This document shows positions 24,149-33,116 of a stretch of 64,000 nucleotides of DNA, piece by piece. The stretch is taken from contig JANQPA010000050.1 of the NCBI GenBank assembly GCA_028285545.1, positions 1 to 64,000 of the forward strand, given 5' to 3'. The DNA comes from Saprospiraceae bacterium (GTDB taxonomy: Bacteria; Bacteroidota; Bacteroidia; Chitinophagales; Saprospiraceae). The notes under the pieces were generated by a model. The model ran no database searches and was not told the DNA's origin. It worked only from the letters and a program-made list of their open reading frames with translations. Positions within the stretch are counted from its first letter, which is position 1. Each line of letters opens with the position of its first letter. Position numbers and translations under genes: made by a program.

Positions 24149-24883
24149 TTAGAAGAGCACTGCAATTTTTACTGTTAGATTATGAGCCTTACCAACGGCA
24201 TTTTCTCGTCCCGTTTCTCCGGTGTTAGGATTAATTTCGGTAGACCCATCTCTGGTTACATCAGCAAATCCAACCTGAAAAGCTAAGCCGGCCACCAGAG
24301 CTGTGGTTTCCGAAAGGCTGTATTCAATTCCTCCACCAATACCCCAGGCGAGGTTGAGGGCGTTGACTTCACTCTTTATGTTTATATCCTGGAACTCATC
24401 ACCCAGGTTACGGCCGGTTATTGAGCCCTTTGACTGAGTTTTAATTCCAAGGGTTAGGCCTGGTTCGACGAAGTATCGGATGTATCCAAATTCTCTGGTC
24501 CTCATTTTTAAAGCTATAGGGATTTCAAGGTATTGGATATTATATTTAAGCTTAGTCATTGAAGGAAGAGGGAGCGTGTCGGTTGTTAATTCGCGATAGG
24601 AATCTTCCCAATAAAATCCTTCCCACTCGTGCTGCAAAGTTCCTCCCTGATTAAAGCCGAAACCAATTCCTGTAGAAAAGGCATAATTTTCTCTGAAATA
24701 AAATTCTCCGATCATACCCAACTTCAGACCCAGGTTGGTGCCTGCTGAGTTGATCCTGTTCGAGTTAGCAGACATCCAGGAAAAGGTGGGGCTAACCTGA
24801 AGTCCAAACCGAACATCGTTAAACTGGGCATACACGAAATTGAGACTAAGCCCAAAAAATAAAATCAATGCAATTTTTTTCAT
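24149..24883 (-). CDS. PorT-family outer-membrane beta-barrel protein
   Basis: A 244-residue outer-membrane barrel. Signal peptide 1-19 (ends VYAQ), then alternating strands with the family's features: FGLQVSPTFSWM, LGLKLGMIGEFYFRENYAFSTGIGF, YLEIPIALKMRTREFG, YFVEPGLTLGIKT, LAWGIGGGIEYSLSETTALVAGL and a terminal strand HNLTVKIAVLF. This matches the broad PorT/outer-membrane barrel domain family; true PorT is a T9SS component, but the family is large and many members have other roles, so I do not assign T9SS function. It is divergent from gldB (139-base gap). Confidence 0.8.
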   Translation of the reverse strand: MKKIALILFFGLSLNFVYAQFNDVRFGLQVSPTFSWMSANSNRINSAGTNLGLKLGMIGEFYFRENYAFSTGIGFGFNQGGTLQHEWEGFYWEDSYRELTTDTLPLPSMTKLKYNIQYLEIPIALKMRTREFGYIRYFVEPGLTLGIKTQSKGSITGRNLGDEFQDINIKSEVNALNLAWGIGGGIEYSLSETTALVAGLAFQVGFADVTRDGSTEINPNTGETGRENAVGKAHNLTVKIAVLF

Positions 24884-25049
24884 TATTAATTAGTTTTTTG
24901 TGTACGATTTTAAACAACATCTATATGCTTAGTGTCGAATTCTGATAATAGGATGACATTTTTTCTTTAAAACCCCTAATTTTTTTTAAAGCGACTTATA
25001 AATCTACATACTCTAAACGTTTGTGAAAACAAAAGTAATGTATTGTCAA

Positions 25050-26096
25050 ATGAGATGGATTAAAAAATACTGGTTTATTGCTTTTATTATTTCAGCTTTT
25101 ACAGCTTGCAAGCAGGAAAAGATAGAAACTGCACCTGATATTTCGGATATAGAAGTGGAGATGTCCCTTAGGCGTTTTGAAAAGGACTTATTTTCATTAG
25201 ATACCAATCAGATGGCTCGATCTATGGAGGATTTATCCTCTGTTTATCCCGCTTTTTCAAATATCTATTTTAATCAAATTTTAGGAACGGCTGACCCTTC
25301 CGTAAAAAATTCAATAGGCACTGTTAATTATGTCAAAGGTTTTATCAATTTTCCGGCAATTCAACGCTTGAAAGATACTTGTGATTTTATTTTTGGCGAT
25401 TTGGAACCGGAAATGGCTTCTTTTGAAAAAGCTTTCAAATATTTGAACCATTACTTTCCTAAGTTACCTACGCCCGATATCACTACTTTTATTTCAGAAT
25501 ATAGTGTTGGGGCTTTCATTTACAAGCAGAACTCATTAGCAGTAGGATTGGATTTTTTCTTGGGCAGCACCTATCCTTATGCTCAATTTAATCCTGCCAA
25601 CCCAGCTTTTTCTGCCTATTTGACCCGGACTTTCAACAGGGATCATCTCGTAAGTAAAACGATGAGGGTGCTGGTAGAAGATGTCACTGGTCCACCAGGG
25701 GGATCTAAAATGTTGGATTTGATGATTCACAGAGGCAAACAAATGTTTATTTTAGATCAAGTATTGCCGCATGTTGCGGATACTGCCGTCTTGGAATATT
25801 CTAAGGACCAACTGGATTGGCTGGTAGAAAATGAAACTGAAATTTGGGCTTTTTTCCTTACTGAGGACCTGCTTTATTCTACAGATATGCAAAAGTATAG
25901 AAAGTATGTAGATTATAGCCCTAATTCTCCGGGCATGCCCATAGAAGCTCCAGGACGAACAGCCAACTGGATGGGCTATCAGATTGTTAAAGCATATATG
26001 AAAAAAGTTCCGCAAGCTACTTTAAAGAATCTGATTGAATTAAAAGATGCACAAGAACTCCTGGATCGGTCAAGATATCGCCCCCCCAGAAGATAA
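25050..26096 (+). CDS. gldB: Gliding motility lipoprotein GldB-like
   Basis: A GldB-family lipoprotein, required for gliding in Flavobacterium and conserved in many Bacteroidota; molecular role unclear. From the ATG at 25050 it has 348 residues. The signal MRWIKKYWFIAFIISAFTAC gives a lipobox with Cys20. The body starts ISDIEVEMSLRRFEKDLFSLD, a GldB hallmark, and contains YNxYFP-like text (KYLNHYFPKLPTPDITTFIS), GLDFFLGSTYPYAQF and the C-terminal GRTANWMGYQIVKAYMKKVPQ. Upstream in-frame starts (GTG 25023, ATG 25038) would give a longer N-terminus and are less likely. gldC does not follow. Confidence 0.88.
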   Translation: MRWIKKYWFIAFIISAFTACKQEKIETAPDISDIEVEMSLRRFEKDLFSLDTNQMARSMEDLSSVYPAFSNIYFNQILGTADPSVKNSIGTVNYVKGFINFPAIQRLKDTCDFIFGDLEPEMASFEKAFKYLNHYFPKLPTPDITTFISEYSVGAFIYKQNSLAVGLDFFLGSTYPYAQFNPANPAFSAYLTRTFNRDHLVSKTMRVLVEDVTGPPGGSKMLDLMIHRGKQMFILDQVLPHVADTAVLEYSKDQLDWLVENETEIWAFFLTEDLLYSTDMQKYRKYVDYSPNSPGMPIEAPGRTANWMGYQIVKAYMKKVPQATLKNLIELKDAQELLDRSRYRPPRR

Positions 26097-26178
26097 ATTG
26101 ATTATATTTAAAACGTAAATTCCCCCCAGATTTTAATTTTTGAGATTATTATATAAAAGCAAAAAAATTGAACATATT

Positions 26179-27114
26179 ATGTCAGAAAGAGCAATACCTG
26201 TAGTCAATTTGTCTCAGTTTACTAAAGGGAATGAGGCAGATCGAAAAGCATTTGTTTCCCAGCTAGGGGATGCTTTCCAGAACATCGGCTTTGTAGGGGT
26301 TTCTAATCATGGAGTATCCAAACAATTGATTAGTGATTTTTATAAAGCAAGCAAAGCTTTTTTTGCATTGCCAGTAAACGTAAAAAGAAAATATGAAATT
26401 GAAGGAGCTGCTGGACAAAGGGGCTATACTTCTTTCGGGAAGGAGCATGCTAAACAATCCGAGGTAGCAGATTTAAAGGAGTTTTACCAAATTGGCCAAA
26501 AAAGTAGTGATGAAAACCTCAATAATATTAATGTAGCGGAAGTTCCTTCTTTTATTACTTTAGGCAGAAGTTTATATGAAAAGTTTGAAGAAACAGGGGC
26601 AGCATTATTAAGAGCGATTGCTATTTATCTTGACTTAGATGAAGGTTATTTTGATGGTAAAATTAAAGAGGGGAACAGCATATTAAGGGCAATTCATTAT
26701 CCTCCCATTACCAAAGAACCTGATTCTGCCATTCGTGCTGAACAACATGAGGATATTAACCTCATTACTCTTCTAGTAGGAGCTTCAGCTGGAGGATTAC
26801 AAATTTTAAATCACGAAAACATCTGGCTTCCGGTTATTCCAGAAAAAGATGAAATTGTAATTAATGTTGGAGATATGCTCCAAAGGCTTACCAACAATTT
26901 TCTAAAATCTACCACGCACAGGGTGGTTAATCCTCCTCGAGAAGAATGGCATGTGCCGAGGTTGTCCATTCCCTTCTTTTTGCACCCAGTAGCAGACATG
27001 GATCTTACTTGTCTTGAAGACTGTGTTACTGTGGACCGTCCTTTGGCTTATGATTCTATTACTGCAGGAGAATATTTAAATGAAAGATTAAGAGAAATTG
27101 GATTGAAGAAATGA
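26179..27114 (+). CDS. 2-oxoglutarate/Fe(II) oxygenase, isopenicillin N synthase family
   Basis: A cytoplasmic non-haem iron dioxygenase of 311 residues. The N-terminal DIOX_N-type half (IPVVNLSQFTKG, GFVGVSNHGVS, YEIEGAAGQRGYTSFG) is followed by the catalytic jelly roll with iron ligands His190 and Asp192 (EQHEDINLITLL) and His247 (TTHRVVNPP), and the 2-oxoglutarate-binding Arg261-x-Ser263 (RLSIPFF). All catalytic residues are present. The ATG at 26179 gives the expected MSERAIPVVNLSQF; an upstream TTG adds an unlikely tail. It follows gldB by 82 bases. Substrate unknown; bacterial members often act on small molecules. Confidence 0.93.
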   Translation: MSERAIPVVNLSQFTKGNEADRKAFVSQLGDAFQNIGFVGVSNHGVSKQLISDFYKASKAFFALPVNVKRKYEIEGAAGQRGYTSFGKEHAKQSEVADLKEFYQIGQKSSDENLNNINVAEVPSFITLGRSLYEKFEETGAALLRAIAIYLDLDEGYFDGKIKEGNSILRAIHYPPITKEPDSAIRAEQHEDINLITLLVGASAGGLQILNHENIWLPVIPEKDEIVINVGDMLQRLTNNFLKSTTHRVVNPPREEWHVPRLSIPFFLHPVADMDLTCLEDCVTVDRPLAYDSITAGEYLNERLREIGLKK

Positions 27115-27196
27115 TTTTTTGATACTACGATTTTTTGATACTACGATACTACGATACTATGATATTATAATATGATAACATTGTAACATCAAAAAA
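27113..27196. repeat. 8-nt-period tandem repeat with hairpin arms
   Basis: Seven consecutive 8-base units from 27113: GATTTTTT, GATACTAC, GATTTTTT, GATACTAC, GATACTAC, GATACTAT, GATATTAT. The first unit begins inside the stop codon of the oxygenase gene. TTTTTTGAT (27115-27123 and again 27131-27139) is complementary to ATCAAAAAA (27188-27196), so the tract can close into a hairpin. Confidence 0.85.
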
Positions 27197-27346
27197 GGGT
27201 AGGGTAGGGGCAAGCTCATTCGTTAATTACTTGCATATGCGATTAAACCTTCAGACTTTTGCCTTATCTTAGTATATGGATTGAAAATTTTGATAAACTC
27301 TTGAGGTTTAGTAGTGAAATAAGATTTAATCATAAAAAAGATAAAT

Positions 27347-27568
27347 ATGGATACCATACTGTTATTTAATTTCTTTGGTCCTGAGATGTTGGTGGTTATG
27401 TTTGCCATCTTGTTATTATTTGGGGGTAAAAAGATCCCTGAATTGATGAGAGGTATTGGCAAAGGCATAAGAGAATTTAATTCTGCCCGGTCTACTATTG
27501 AAAGTGAACTAAAAGATGGAATGCGTGAAGCGGAAAGATTAGAGGAGGAAAAAAAGGCAAAAGAATAA
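27347..27568 (+). CDS. tatA: Sec-independent protein translocase TatA
   Basis: TatA forms the pore of the twin-arginine pathway, which exports folded proteins. The 73-residue protein has a single membrane helix (about 10-26, [16 protein letters not shown]) and the typical hinge and amphipathic helix ([19 protein letters not shown]), then an acidic/lysine-rich tail. TatC is not adjacent. It ends at a GC-rich palindromic terminator shared with the convergent DUF937 gene. Confidence 0.95.
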   Translation: MDTILLFNFFGPEMLVVMFAILLLFGGKKIPELMRGIGKGIREFNSARSTIESELKDGMREAERLEEEKKAKE

Positions 27569-27576
27569 AATATCAC

Positions 27577-27604
27577 AGTGGAAAGGCCGGCCGGCCTTTT
27601 CACT
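27577..27604. terminator. Palindromic bidirectional terminator tatA / DUF937
   Basis: AAAGGCCGG (27582-27590) and CCGGCCTTT (27591-27599) form a perfect 18-nt palindrome, extended by AGTG / CACT with a one-base bulge. It lies between convergent genes. Confidence 0.7.
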
Positions 27605-27615
27605 ATGTCAATTTT

Positions 27616-28245
27616 TTATCTTCTTCTCTTAAATAAATTACCTAGTAATTTAAAGCCAATATTTGCAACATCATCGGTAACACTGCCATCTCCATCCTGA
27701 TCCAATAGGCTGGTAATCAAACTAGATTGAATATTCGTTTGTTGTTTTTGCTGAGTGAAGCTTCCCGAAAGCAAACCTGCAAGATCTCCAATATTTAAGC
27801 CACTTTGTCTTTTGGTTTTTCCTAGGGCTCCCATGATAACTGGTGCTAATAATTGCATTAAGTTTCCGGTTTTACCTTGATCCAATCCACTGACCTGGCT
27901 AATCATATTGATGGCATTATTTTGTCTGCCACCAAGTAAGTGTTTCAAAATACCGGCACCATTAAGCATGCGTTGATTCTGAGGTTGTGCATTTCCCGAC
28001 AACATTCCCATTACGTCATCAAGAATACTACCATCGTGATCTTTTTCAAGAGCATTATTGAGAGATTGGGCTCCCTCAGGAGAAGCTGCATTTTTAGCGA
28101 GCGCACCAATCAAAGTTGTCATGATTCCACTGGCAGCGGTTTTTGTTTGCTGAGTATCAGCTCCACCGATCTGCTGGCTAAGGTTTTCCATGAATGAATC
28201 ATCACCCAACTGGCTTTGTAATAAGTTTAGAAAGTCATTTGCCAT
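27616..28245 (-). CDS. DUF937 domain protein
   Basis: A 209-residue soluble protein of the DUF937 family, recognised by the layout LLQSQLGDDSFMENLSQQIGG at the N-terminus, repeated helical blocks rich in A, G, L and Q (GIMTTLIGALAKNAASPEGA, LLAPVIMGALGKTKRQSGL, IGDLAGLLSG) and two acidic loops DKDHDG-like and DQDGDGSVTDD that look like calcium-type loops. Ends in a basic tail FKRRR. Family members are widespread and uncharacterised; one end has been linked to tellurite or membrane stress, but no role is assigned here. Confidence 0.85.
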   Translation of the reverse strand: MANDFLNLLQSQLGDDSFMENLSQQIGGADTQQTKTAASGIMTTLIGALAKNAASPEGAQSLNNALEKDHDGSILDDVMGMLSGNAQPQNQRMLNGAGILKHLLGGRQNNAINMISQVSGLDQGKTGNLMQLLAPVIMGALGKTKRQSGLNIGDLAGLLSGSFTQQKQQTNIQSSLITSLLDQDGDGSVTDDVANIGFKLLGNLFKRRR

Positions 28246-28269
28246 GATTTCTGAATTTTATTTTTATAT

Positions 28270-28277
28270 CAAAATTA
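28270..28277 (-). promoter_or_regulatory. Putative -7 box (TAATTTTG) for the DUF937 gene
   Basis: Minus-strand TAATTTTG matches TAnnTTTG, 24 bases before the ATG. No clear -33 box. Confidence 0.35.
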
Positions 28278-28406
28278 GTTCTACTATTTATACGTCGGAC
28301 TCGGGTAGAGGTCACATTATACAAACAATGTAAGAGTATTTGTAATTAGAAATTACATTTCATGAGAATTATCTGAATGGGTCGACAGTATTTGGATATC
28401 AAATAC

Positions 28407-29858
28407 TTATAATTTTTTTACCTTCAGTAGAGTGCCCGGATTAAGGGCATGGTTGTTCTTTAATTCGTTCAATCTGGACAAGACAGAATAGCTAATAAAT
28501 GGCAACTTTAAAGAGACATCAAAAGGGCTTTCTCTTCTAAAAAGTTTATAGCATAAAAAGCCGTTATATTCCACTAATTGTTTCTGAATATCTTTTACAG
28601 ACATAGAATAATCATGCATTGCCTCGATAGATTCTGGAAGGGGGGCCGCTGCAATAGGAATTAGTAAAGGAACCTTTCCAAGTATATCAAACTGTTTAAT
28701 TCTTAGTGGCACGTAAATATTTAATTGCTGGCCCAACTCAAGTTTGGTACTATCTAAATTGTTCCATGCCTTAATTTGATGTACGGCGCATCCGGTTTTG
28801 GAAGCAATAGATTCTATGGTTTCGCCACTCAAAACGGTATAACTAGATTTTTGATATTGGCTATTTCCTGCACTCTGAGGTTTTGAAATATAGACAGGTA
28901 TTGATTTTACACGCATACGTGCCTCGTAATCCGGGCGTTTTTTGTTAAGATATTCCTCAAATGCGGGCATTACTCTTTTTGGAAGGGTGACAAAATATCC
29001 TTTTTGCTGAGCTGGAATGATCCCCTGCAAGTAGGCGGGATTGAGAGCTTCAATCATATCAAGAGGAAGTCCTGTCACTTGAGCAATTTCATAGAAGGTA
29101 ATCTGATCGTAGACACTCATTGTCTGAGTGAGCTGCATATCTAAATTTGGATACCTTGGATTTAATTCATGCTCTTCATAGTGTTTAATCAGATAGGTAG
29201 CAGCAATAAAGGCTGGAACATAGTTTCTGGTTTCTCTAGGTAAAAAGCGGCGAACCTTCCAGAAATTTTTACTTCTACTTCTTTTAATGGCTCGACTAAC
29301 CCGGCCGCCACCACTATTATAAGCAGCAATGGCTAGTTCCCAATTTCCAAAGCGCTCGTACAATTTGCTAAGATAAACGATGGCCGCATCTGTTGATCGT
29401 TTAGGGTCTGAGCGCTCATCCACCATATTATTGATTTCCAGGCCAAAGTATTTTCCAGTAGATGGCATAAACTGCCAAAGGCCGGTAGCTCCAACCCTGG
29501 ATACCGCTTTAGGATCTAGTGCCGATTCAACTACAGAAAGATATTTAAGATCTAAAGGAAGGCCGGCTTTTTTGAACTTATCTTCAAATAAAGGGAAGTA
29601 GATAATTTGTTTACCCAGGATATTTTCTGCTTTGTCTCTTTTTTTTATGGTATAGGTTGTTAAATAACTCTTGACCACCATATCATATCGAGGAGGAACA
29701 ACCTCACTGGTCATCTTATTAATGCGTTCAATGATAGCAGGTTCATCGTATTCCGGTTCCACACTATTGAGATCAGATTTGTCATTTGCTTTAAGTACTC
29801 CACCGAGGGTAAATAACACCATTAGCAGTATGTACAGCTTCAATGCTGAGGGTTCCAT
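28407..29858 (-). CDS. Membrane-bound lytic transglycosylase (MltD-like) with LysM
   Basis: Cleaves peptidoglycan glycan strands. 483 residues with an N-terminal signal (1-24) and a GH23 transglycosylase domain about 99-215: catalytic Glu111 in SVVESALDPKAVS, GATGLWQFMPSTG (123-135) and ELAIAAYNSGGGRVSRAI. After a linker comes one clear LysM (SYTVLSGETIESIASKTGC to LGQQLNIYVP, about 344-390) and a degenerate second LysM at the C-terminus (SPFDVSLKLP to PGTLLKVKKL). It is on its own between non-coding stretches. Confidence 0.93.
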   Translation of the reverse strand: MEPSALKLYILLMVLFTLGGVLKANDKSDLNSVEPEYDEPAIIERINKMTSEVVPPRYDMVVKSYLTTYTIKKRDKAENILGKQIIYFPLFEDKFKKAGLPLDLKYLSVVESALDPKAVSRVGATGLWQFMPSTGKYFGLEINNMVDERSDPKRSTDAAIVYLSKLYERFGNWELAIAAYNSGGGRVSRAIKRSRSKNFWKVRRFLPRETRNYVPAFIAATYLIKHYEEHELNPRYPNLDMQLTQTMSVYDQITFYEIAQVTGLPLDMIEALNPAYLQGIIPAQQKGYFVTLPKRVMPAFEEYLNKKRPDYEARMRVKSIPVYISKPQSAGNSQYQKSSYTVLSGETIESIASKTGCAVHQIKAWNNLDSTKLELGQQLNIYVPLRIKQFDILGKVPLLIPIAAAPLPESIEAMHDYSMSVKDIQKQLVEYNGFLCYKLFRRESPFDVSLKLPFISYSVLSRLNELKNNHALNPGTLLKVKKL

Positions 29859-29944
29859 AGGGTAATTGTATTGAATTTGAGACTAAATTACATTTTTTTT
29901 ATCTGTATTAAAATAGCCAGAAGCTATTTAATAAATCTTTATAC

Positions 29945-30055
29945 TTATTGGTACTTAGTATTGGGTAATGGGTATTGAGTACTGATATAGGTTGAGTAAA
30001 ATATAATGATTCGCACTACCCAGTACACATTACCCTCTACCCACTACTCATACAA
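29945..30055. repeat. Low-complexity imperfect inverted repeat between MltD and gatA
   Basis: The left part, TTAGTATTGGGTAATGGGTA and following, pairs imperfectly with CTACCCACTACTCATAC-type sequence on the right. GGTAATG on the left and CATTACC on the right are exact complements. Words of the GGGTA type recur, as in the other low-complexity gaps. A smaller hairpin AAATAGC/GCTATTT (about 29911-29929) lies just before it, upstream of the MltD gene. Confidence 0.5.
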
Positions 30056-30080
30056 TGTAGACGTAAAAATTGTGCAAAAG

Positions 30081-31508
30081 TCAACTTTGCAAGACTTTTT
30101 TTGCAAAAGCAAGTAATTCTTCTTCTGTAAAAACATTACTCAATAATTGTAATCCGATGGGAAGGCCACTTTTAGTTTTTCCAGCCGGGAATGCAATTGC
30201 CGGAATTCCTGCCATATTTGCTTGTACGGTAAAAATATCGGCGAGATACATTTCTACGGGATCATCTGTTTTTTCTCCCAGATTCCAGGCAGGAGTAGGA
30301 GTGGCTGGCATCAATAAAAAATCATATTCAGATAATAATTGGCGGGTTTCTTCTGCAATTAAACGGCGTACTTTCTGGGCTTTAGTATAATAGGCATCAT
30401 AATAACCTGAGCTAAGGACAAAAGTACCCAACATGATTCTCCGCTTGACCTCTTCCCCAAAACCCCGCGTTCTTGATTGAGTATAGGTTTCCTCAAGGCT
30501 GCCAGCACCTTGCTCGCGGTAACCATAACGGATGCCATCAAAACGAGACAAATTAGAGGAAGCTTCGGCTGTAGTTAGCACATAATAAGCTGGAACCATA
30601 TAATCGAGATATTTAAAATCAACCGCTTCAACTTCATATCCCGATTGGCGAAAATCAGCTAATTGTTTTTGTAGAGCTTCCTTTATTTCTCCATCTAAAG
30701 CTGGATGTTCCAGTGCTGATCGATAATAGGCTATCCTAGGCTTTTTGTCATAATTGAGCATTTTGGAATAGAAAGGAACTTCCCTTTTGCTAAGCGTAGA
30801 ATCATATTGATCAGGTCCCGACATAAGCTCCAAAAGAATAGCAATATCTTCTATTTGATGCCCAAAAATACCTACCTGATCAAAAGACGAACCATATGCA
30901 ACTAATCCATGCCTTGAGATTCGGCCATAGGATGGCTTCATACCCAATACCCCGCATAGGGCAGCAGGTTGTCGAACAGAGCCGCCTGTATCGGTTCCAA
31001 GGGCTGCAAGGCAAGTATCCATTTGAACAGACACAGCTGCCCCACCGGAGGAACCACCAGGTATTTTGTTGGGATCAACACCATTGAGGACAGGGCCAAA
31101 AGCTGAATTTTCATTGGAAGAACCCATGGCAAATTCATCACAATTGGTACGACCTATAATGATTGCTCCTTCTTCAATAATTCGTTCTACTGCAGTTGCA
31201 GAAAAAAGCGATTCAAAATTTTCAAGGATTTTGGAGCCTGCCGAAACCTTATGATCCTTATAACAGATAACATCTTTTATGGAAACAACCATCCCCCAAA
31301 GCTTACCCAGTTTTTCGGGTTCATTTTTTAATAAAAGATCACAATCTTTTGCTTTTTGTATGGCCTCTTCTTCAAAAACCTCCAGATAGATATTTAGAGA
31401 TTCACTATTTTTAATTTGTTGTAAATAGTGTTTCACCAGAGCAGTACAGCTGATTTCCCCTTTTTTTATAGCTTCTTGTACAGAAGATAAAGAATCAAAC
31501 TTTGGCAT
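30081..31508 (-). CDS. gatA: Asp-tRNA(Asn)/Glu-tRNA(Gln) amidotransferase subunit A
   Basis: The amidase subunit of GatCAB, which corrects Glu-tRNA(Gln) or Asp-tRNA(Asn) by transamidation. 475 residues with the amidase signature: Lys78 (VSIKDV), cis-Ser153 in PGGSSGGAAVS (150-160) and nucleophile Ser177 in DTGGSVRQPAA (173-183), followed by LGMKPSYGRISRHGLVAYGSS. All catalytic residues intact. It begins 6 bases after hisS on the same strand, so the two are probably co-transcribed. gatB and gatC are not in the window. Confidence 0.96.
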   Translation of the reverse strand: MPKFDSLSSVQEAIKKGEISCTALVKHYLQQIKNSESLNIYLEVFEEEAIQKAKDCDLLLKNEPEKLGKLWGMVVSIKDVICYKDHKVSAGSKILENFESLFSATAVERIIEEGAIIIGRTNCDEFAMGSSNENSAFGPVLNGVDPNKIPGGSSGGAAVSVQMDTCLAALGTDTGGSVRQPAALCGVLGMKPSYGRISRHGLVAYGSSFDQVGIFGHQIEDIAILLELMSGPDQYDSTLSKREVPFYSKMLNYDKKPRIAYYRSALEHPALDGEIKEALQKQLADFRQSGYEVEAVDFKYLDYMVPAYYVLTTAEASSNLSRFDGIRYGYREQGAGSLEETYTQSRTRGFGEEVKRRIMLGTFVLSSGYYDAYYTKAQKVRRLIAEETRQLLSEYDFLLMPATPTPAWNLGEKTDDPVEMYLADIFTVQANMAGIPAIAFPAGKTKSGLPIGLQLLSNVFTEEELLAFAKKVLQS

Positions 31509-31514
31509 TTCCTC

Positions 31515-32855
31515 TTATTTCAACTTATCAATAATAGATGCAATACTCATTTTTTCCTGTTCCCCGGTAACCATATTTTTTAATGATAACTGGCCGCTTT
31601 CCATTTCCTGGCTGCCAATGATAGATACGAATTGGGCTCCTCTGCCATTGGCATATTTCATTTGCTTTTTCATTTTTACAGGTTCGGGGTAAATTTCTGC
31701 ATTGATACCTGCTGCACGAACTTTTATTAGTTGTTGGAAAGCGTAGAGATGACTTTGTTCATCAAAAGAAAGGAAAAGTAGCTTTAGGTCTTTTGAATCA
31801 TCTTCAGGAAAAAGTGACAGCTCTTCCATAGCATCATAAATGCGTTCAGCCCCAAAAGAAATCCCTACACCTGAAACATCTTTCAAGCCGAAAACTCCAG
31901 TAAGGTCATCATATCGACCACCGCCGCCGATGCTCCCCATTTCGATATTCAAGGCTTGCACTTCAAAAATGCAGCCTGTATAATAATTGAGACCACGAGC
32001 CAAAGTGATGTCAAAGGCGATTTCATTTGCTGCTTGATAGTCTCCCAGATATTGAAATACCTTTTCAATTTCTTCGATGCCTTTTTTCCCTGTTTCACTA
32101 TTATCCATAAAGGGTTTAAGTTCTTCAAGGTTTTTTACAGCCAGTATCTTTTCAATTTGAGTGATGGCTTGGGAAGATAGGCCTCTGTTGGCCAACTCTT
32201 TTTTGACTCCTTCTATTCCAATTTTATCCAGTTTGTCAATAGCCACCGTCATATTCATAAACTGATTAGGTATTCCAGCTACTTCGGCAATTCCGGCCAG
32301 AATTTTCCTGTTGTTAATCTTGATTCGGACAGGAAGATTAAGCTTGCCAAAAACCTCATCGTAGATCTGAGCCAGTTCAGCCTCATAAACTAAAGAGTTA
32401 GATCCTACCACATCAACATCACACTGGTAAAATTCCTGGTAACGCCCTTTTTGGGGTCGATCAGCCCGCCACACAGGTTGAATTTGATATCTTTTAAAAG
32501 GAAAGACTAAATCATTTTGGTACATTACTACATATCTGGCAAAAGGAACGGTAAGATCATATCGCAAGCCTCTTTTCGAAATAGAGGGTAGAATATTGAC
32601 AGAATCTCTAGAGTCCAGAGCCTGGATGTCAGCTTTCCCAAGAAAATCACCGTTATTTAAAACTTTAAACAACAACTGGTCTCCTTCCGTACCATATTTA
32701 CCAGTAAGGGTACTCAGGTTTTCCATGGTGGGCGTTTCAATAGCCTGATACCCATACTTAATAAATACTTCTTTTATCGTATTAAATATATAGTTCCGCT
32801 TATTTACCTGTTGTGGACTAAAATCACGTGTCCCTTTAGGTATGCCTACTTTCAT
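31515..32855 (-). CDS. hisS: Histidine-tRNA ligase
   Basis: Class II aminoacyl-tRNA synthetase charging tRNA(His). From the ATG at 32855 it has 446 residues; an upstream in-frame start at 32897 adds an unlikely 14-residue tail and was not used. Motifs: KGTRDFSP (7-14), motif 2 region FKRYQIQPVWRADRPQKGR, QCDVDVVG, the histidine loops ARGLNYYTGCIFE and GGGGRYDDL, motif 3 VGISFGAERI, and a C-terminal anticodon domain (INAEIYPEPVKMKKQMKYA). The next gene, gatA, starts 6 bases downstream. Confidence 0.97.
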   Translation of the reverse strand: MKVGIPKGTRDFSPQQVNKRNYIFNTIKEVFIKYGYQAIETPTMENLSTLTGKYGTEGDQLLFKVLNNGDFLGKADIQALDSRDSVNILPSISKRGLRYDLTVPFARYVVMYQNDLVFPFKRYQIQPVWRADRPQKGRYQEFYQCDVDVVGSNSLVYEAELAQIYDEVFGKLNLPVRIKINNRKILAGIAEVAGIPNQFMNMTVAIDKLDKIGIEGVKKELANRGLSSQAITQIEKILAVKNLEELKPFMDNSETGKKGIEEIEKVFQYLGDYQAANEIAFDITLARGLNYYTGCIFEVQALNIEMGSIGGGGRYDDLTGVFGLKDVSGVGISFGAERIYDAMEELSLFPEDDSKDLKLLFLSFDEQSHLYAFQQLIKVRAAGINAEIYPEPVKMKKQMKYANGRGAQFVSIIGSQEMESGQLSLKNMVTGEQEKMSIASIIDKLK

Positions 32856-32920
32856 TATTTTAATATTTGTAATTGTACCAATTGTGTAGAAGTACAATTT
32901 TAATTCATAGATTAATTAAA

Positions 32921-33062
32921 GTAGAAGTATATAGAAGTAGATGGAAATAAATTGTATTCTTTATTAAGTTTCTTCAAAAATTACTTCAACATACTTCTAT
33001 ATACTTCAACATACTTCTATATACTTCAACATACTTCTATATACTTCAATTTACTTCTATAT
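32921..33062. repeat. 20-nt tandem repeat (4 copies) with complementary left arm
   Basis: Four adjacent units of ATACTTCAACATACTTCTAT occupy 32981-33060 (the first and last have two changes). The left arm GAAGTATATAGAAGTA (32924-32939) is a perfect complement of TACTTCTATATACTTC, which spans each unit junction, so it could pair at three registers. It lies between pheS and hisS, both on the minus strand. Confidence 0.9.
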
Positions 33063-33116
33063 TTTCCCATCTAAGCATAGTTCTCAATTAACAAATCACT
33101 CTACAACTGAGGTGGA

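Noticed and set aside
24149-24883. Assignment as the true T9SS component PorT
   Set aside because: Only the general barrel family is visible; no specific PorT feature could be confirmed by eye.
27223-27603. 126-residue minus-strand ORF
   Set aside because: Antisense to tatA and running through its terminator palindrome.
32981-33060. Possible CRISPR array (regular 20-nt repeats)
   Set aside because: Units are directly adjacent without spacers, only 20 nt, and no cas gene is present.
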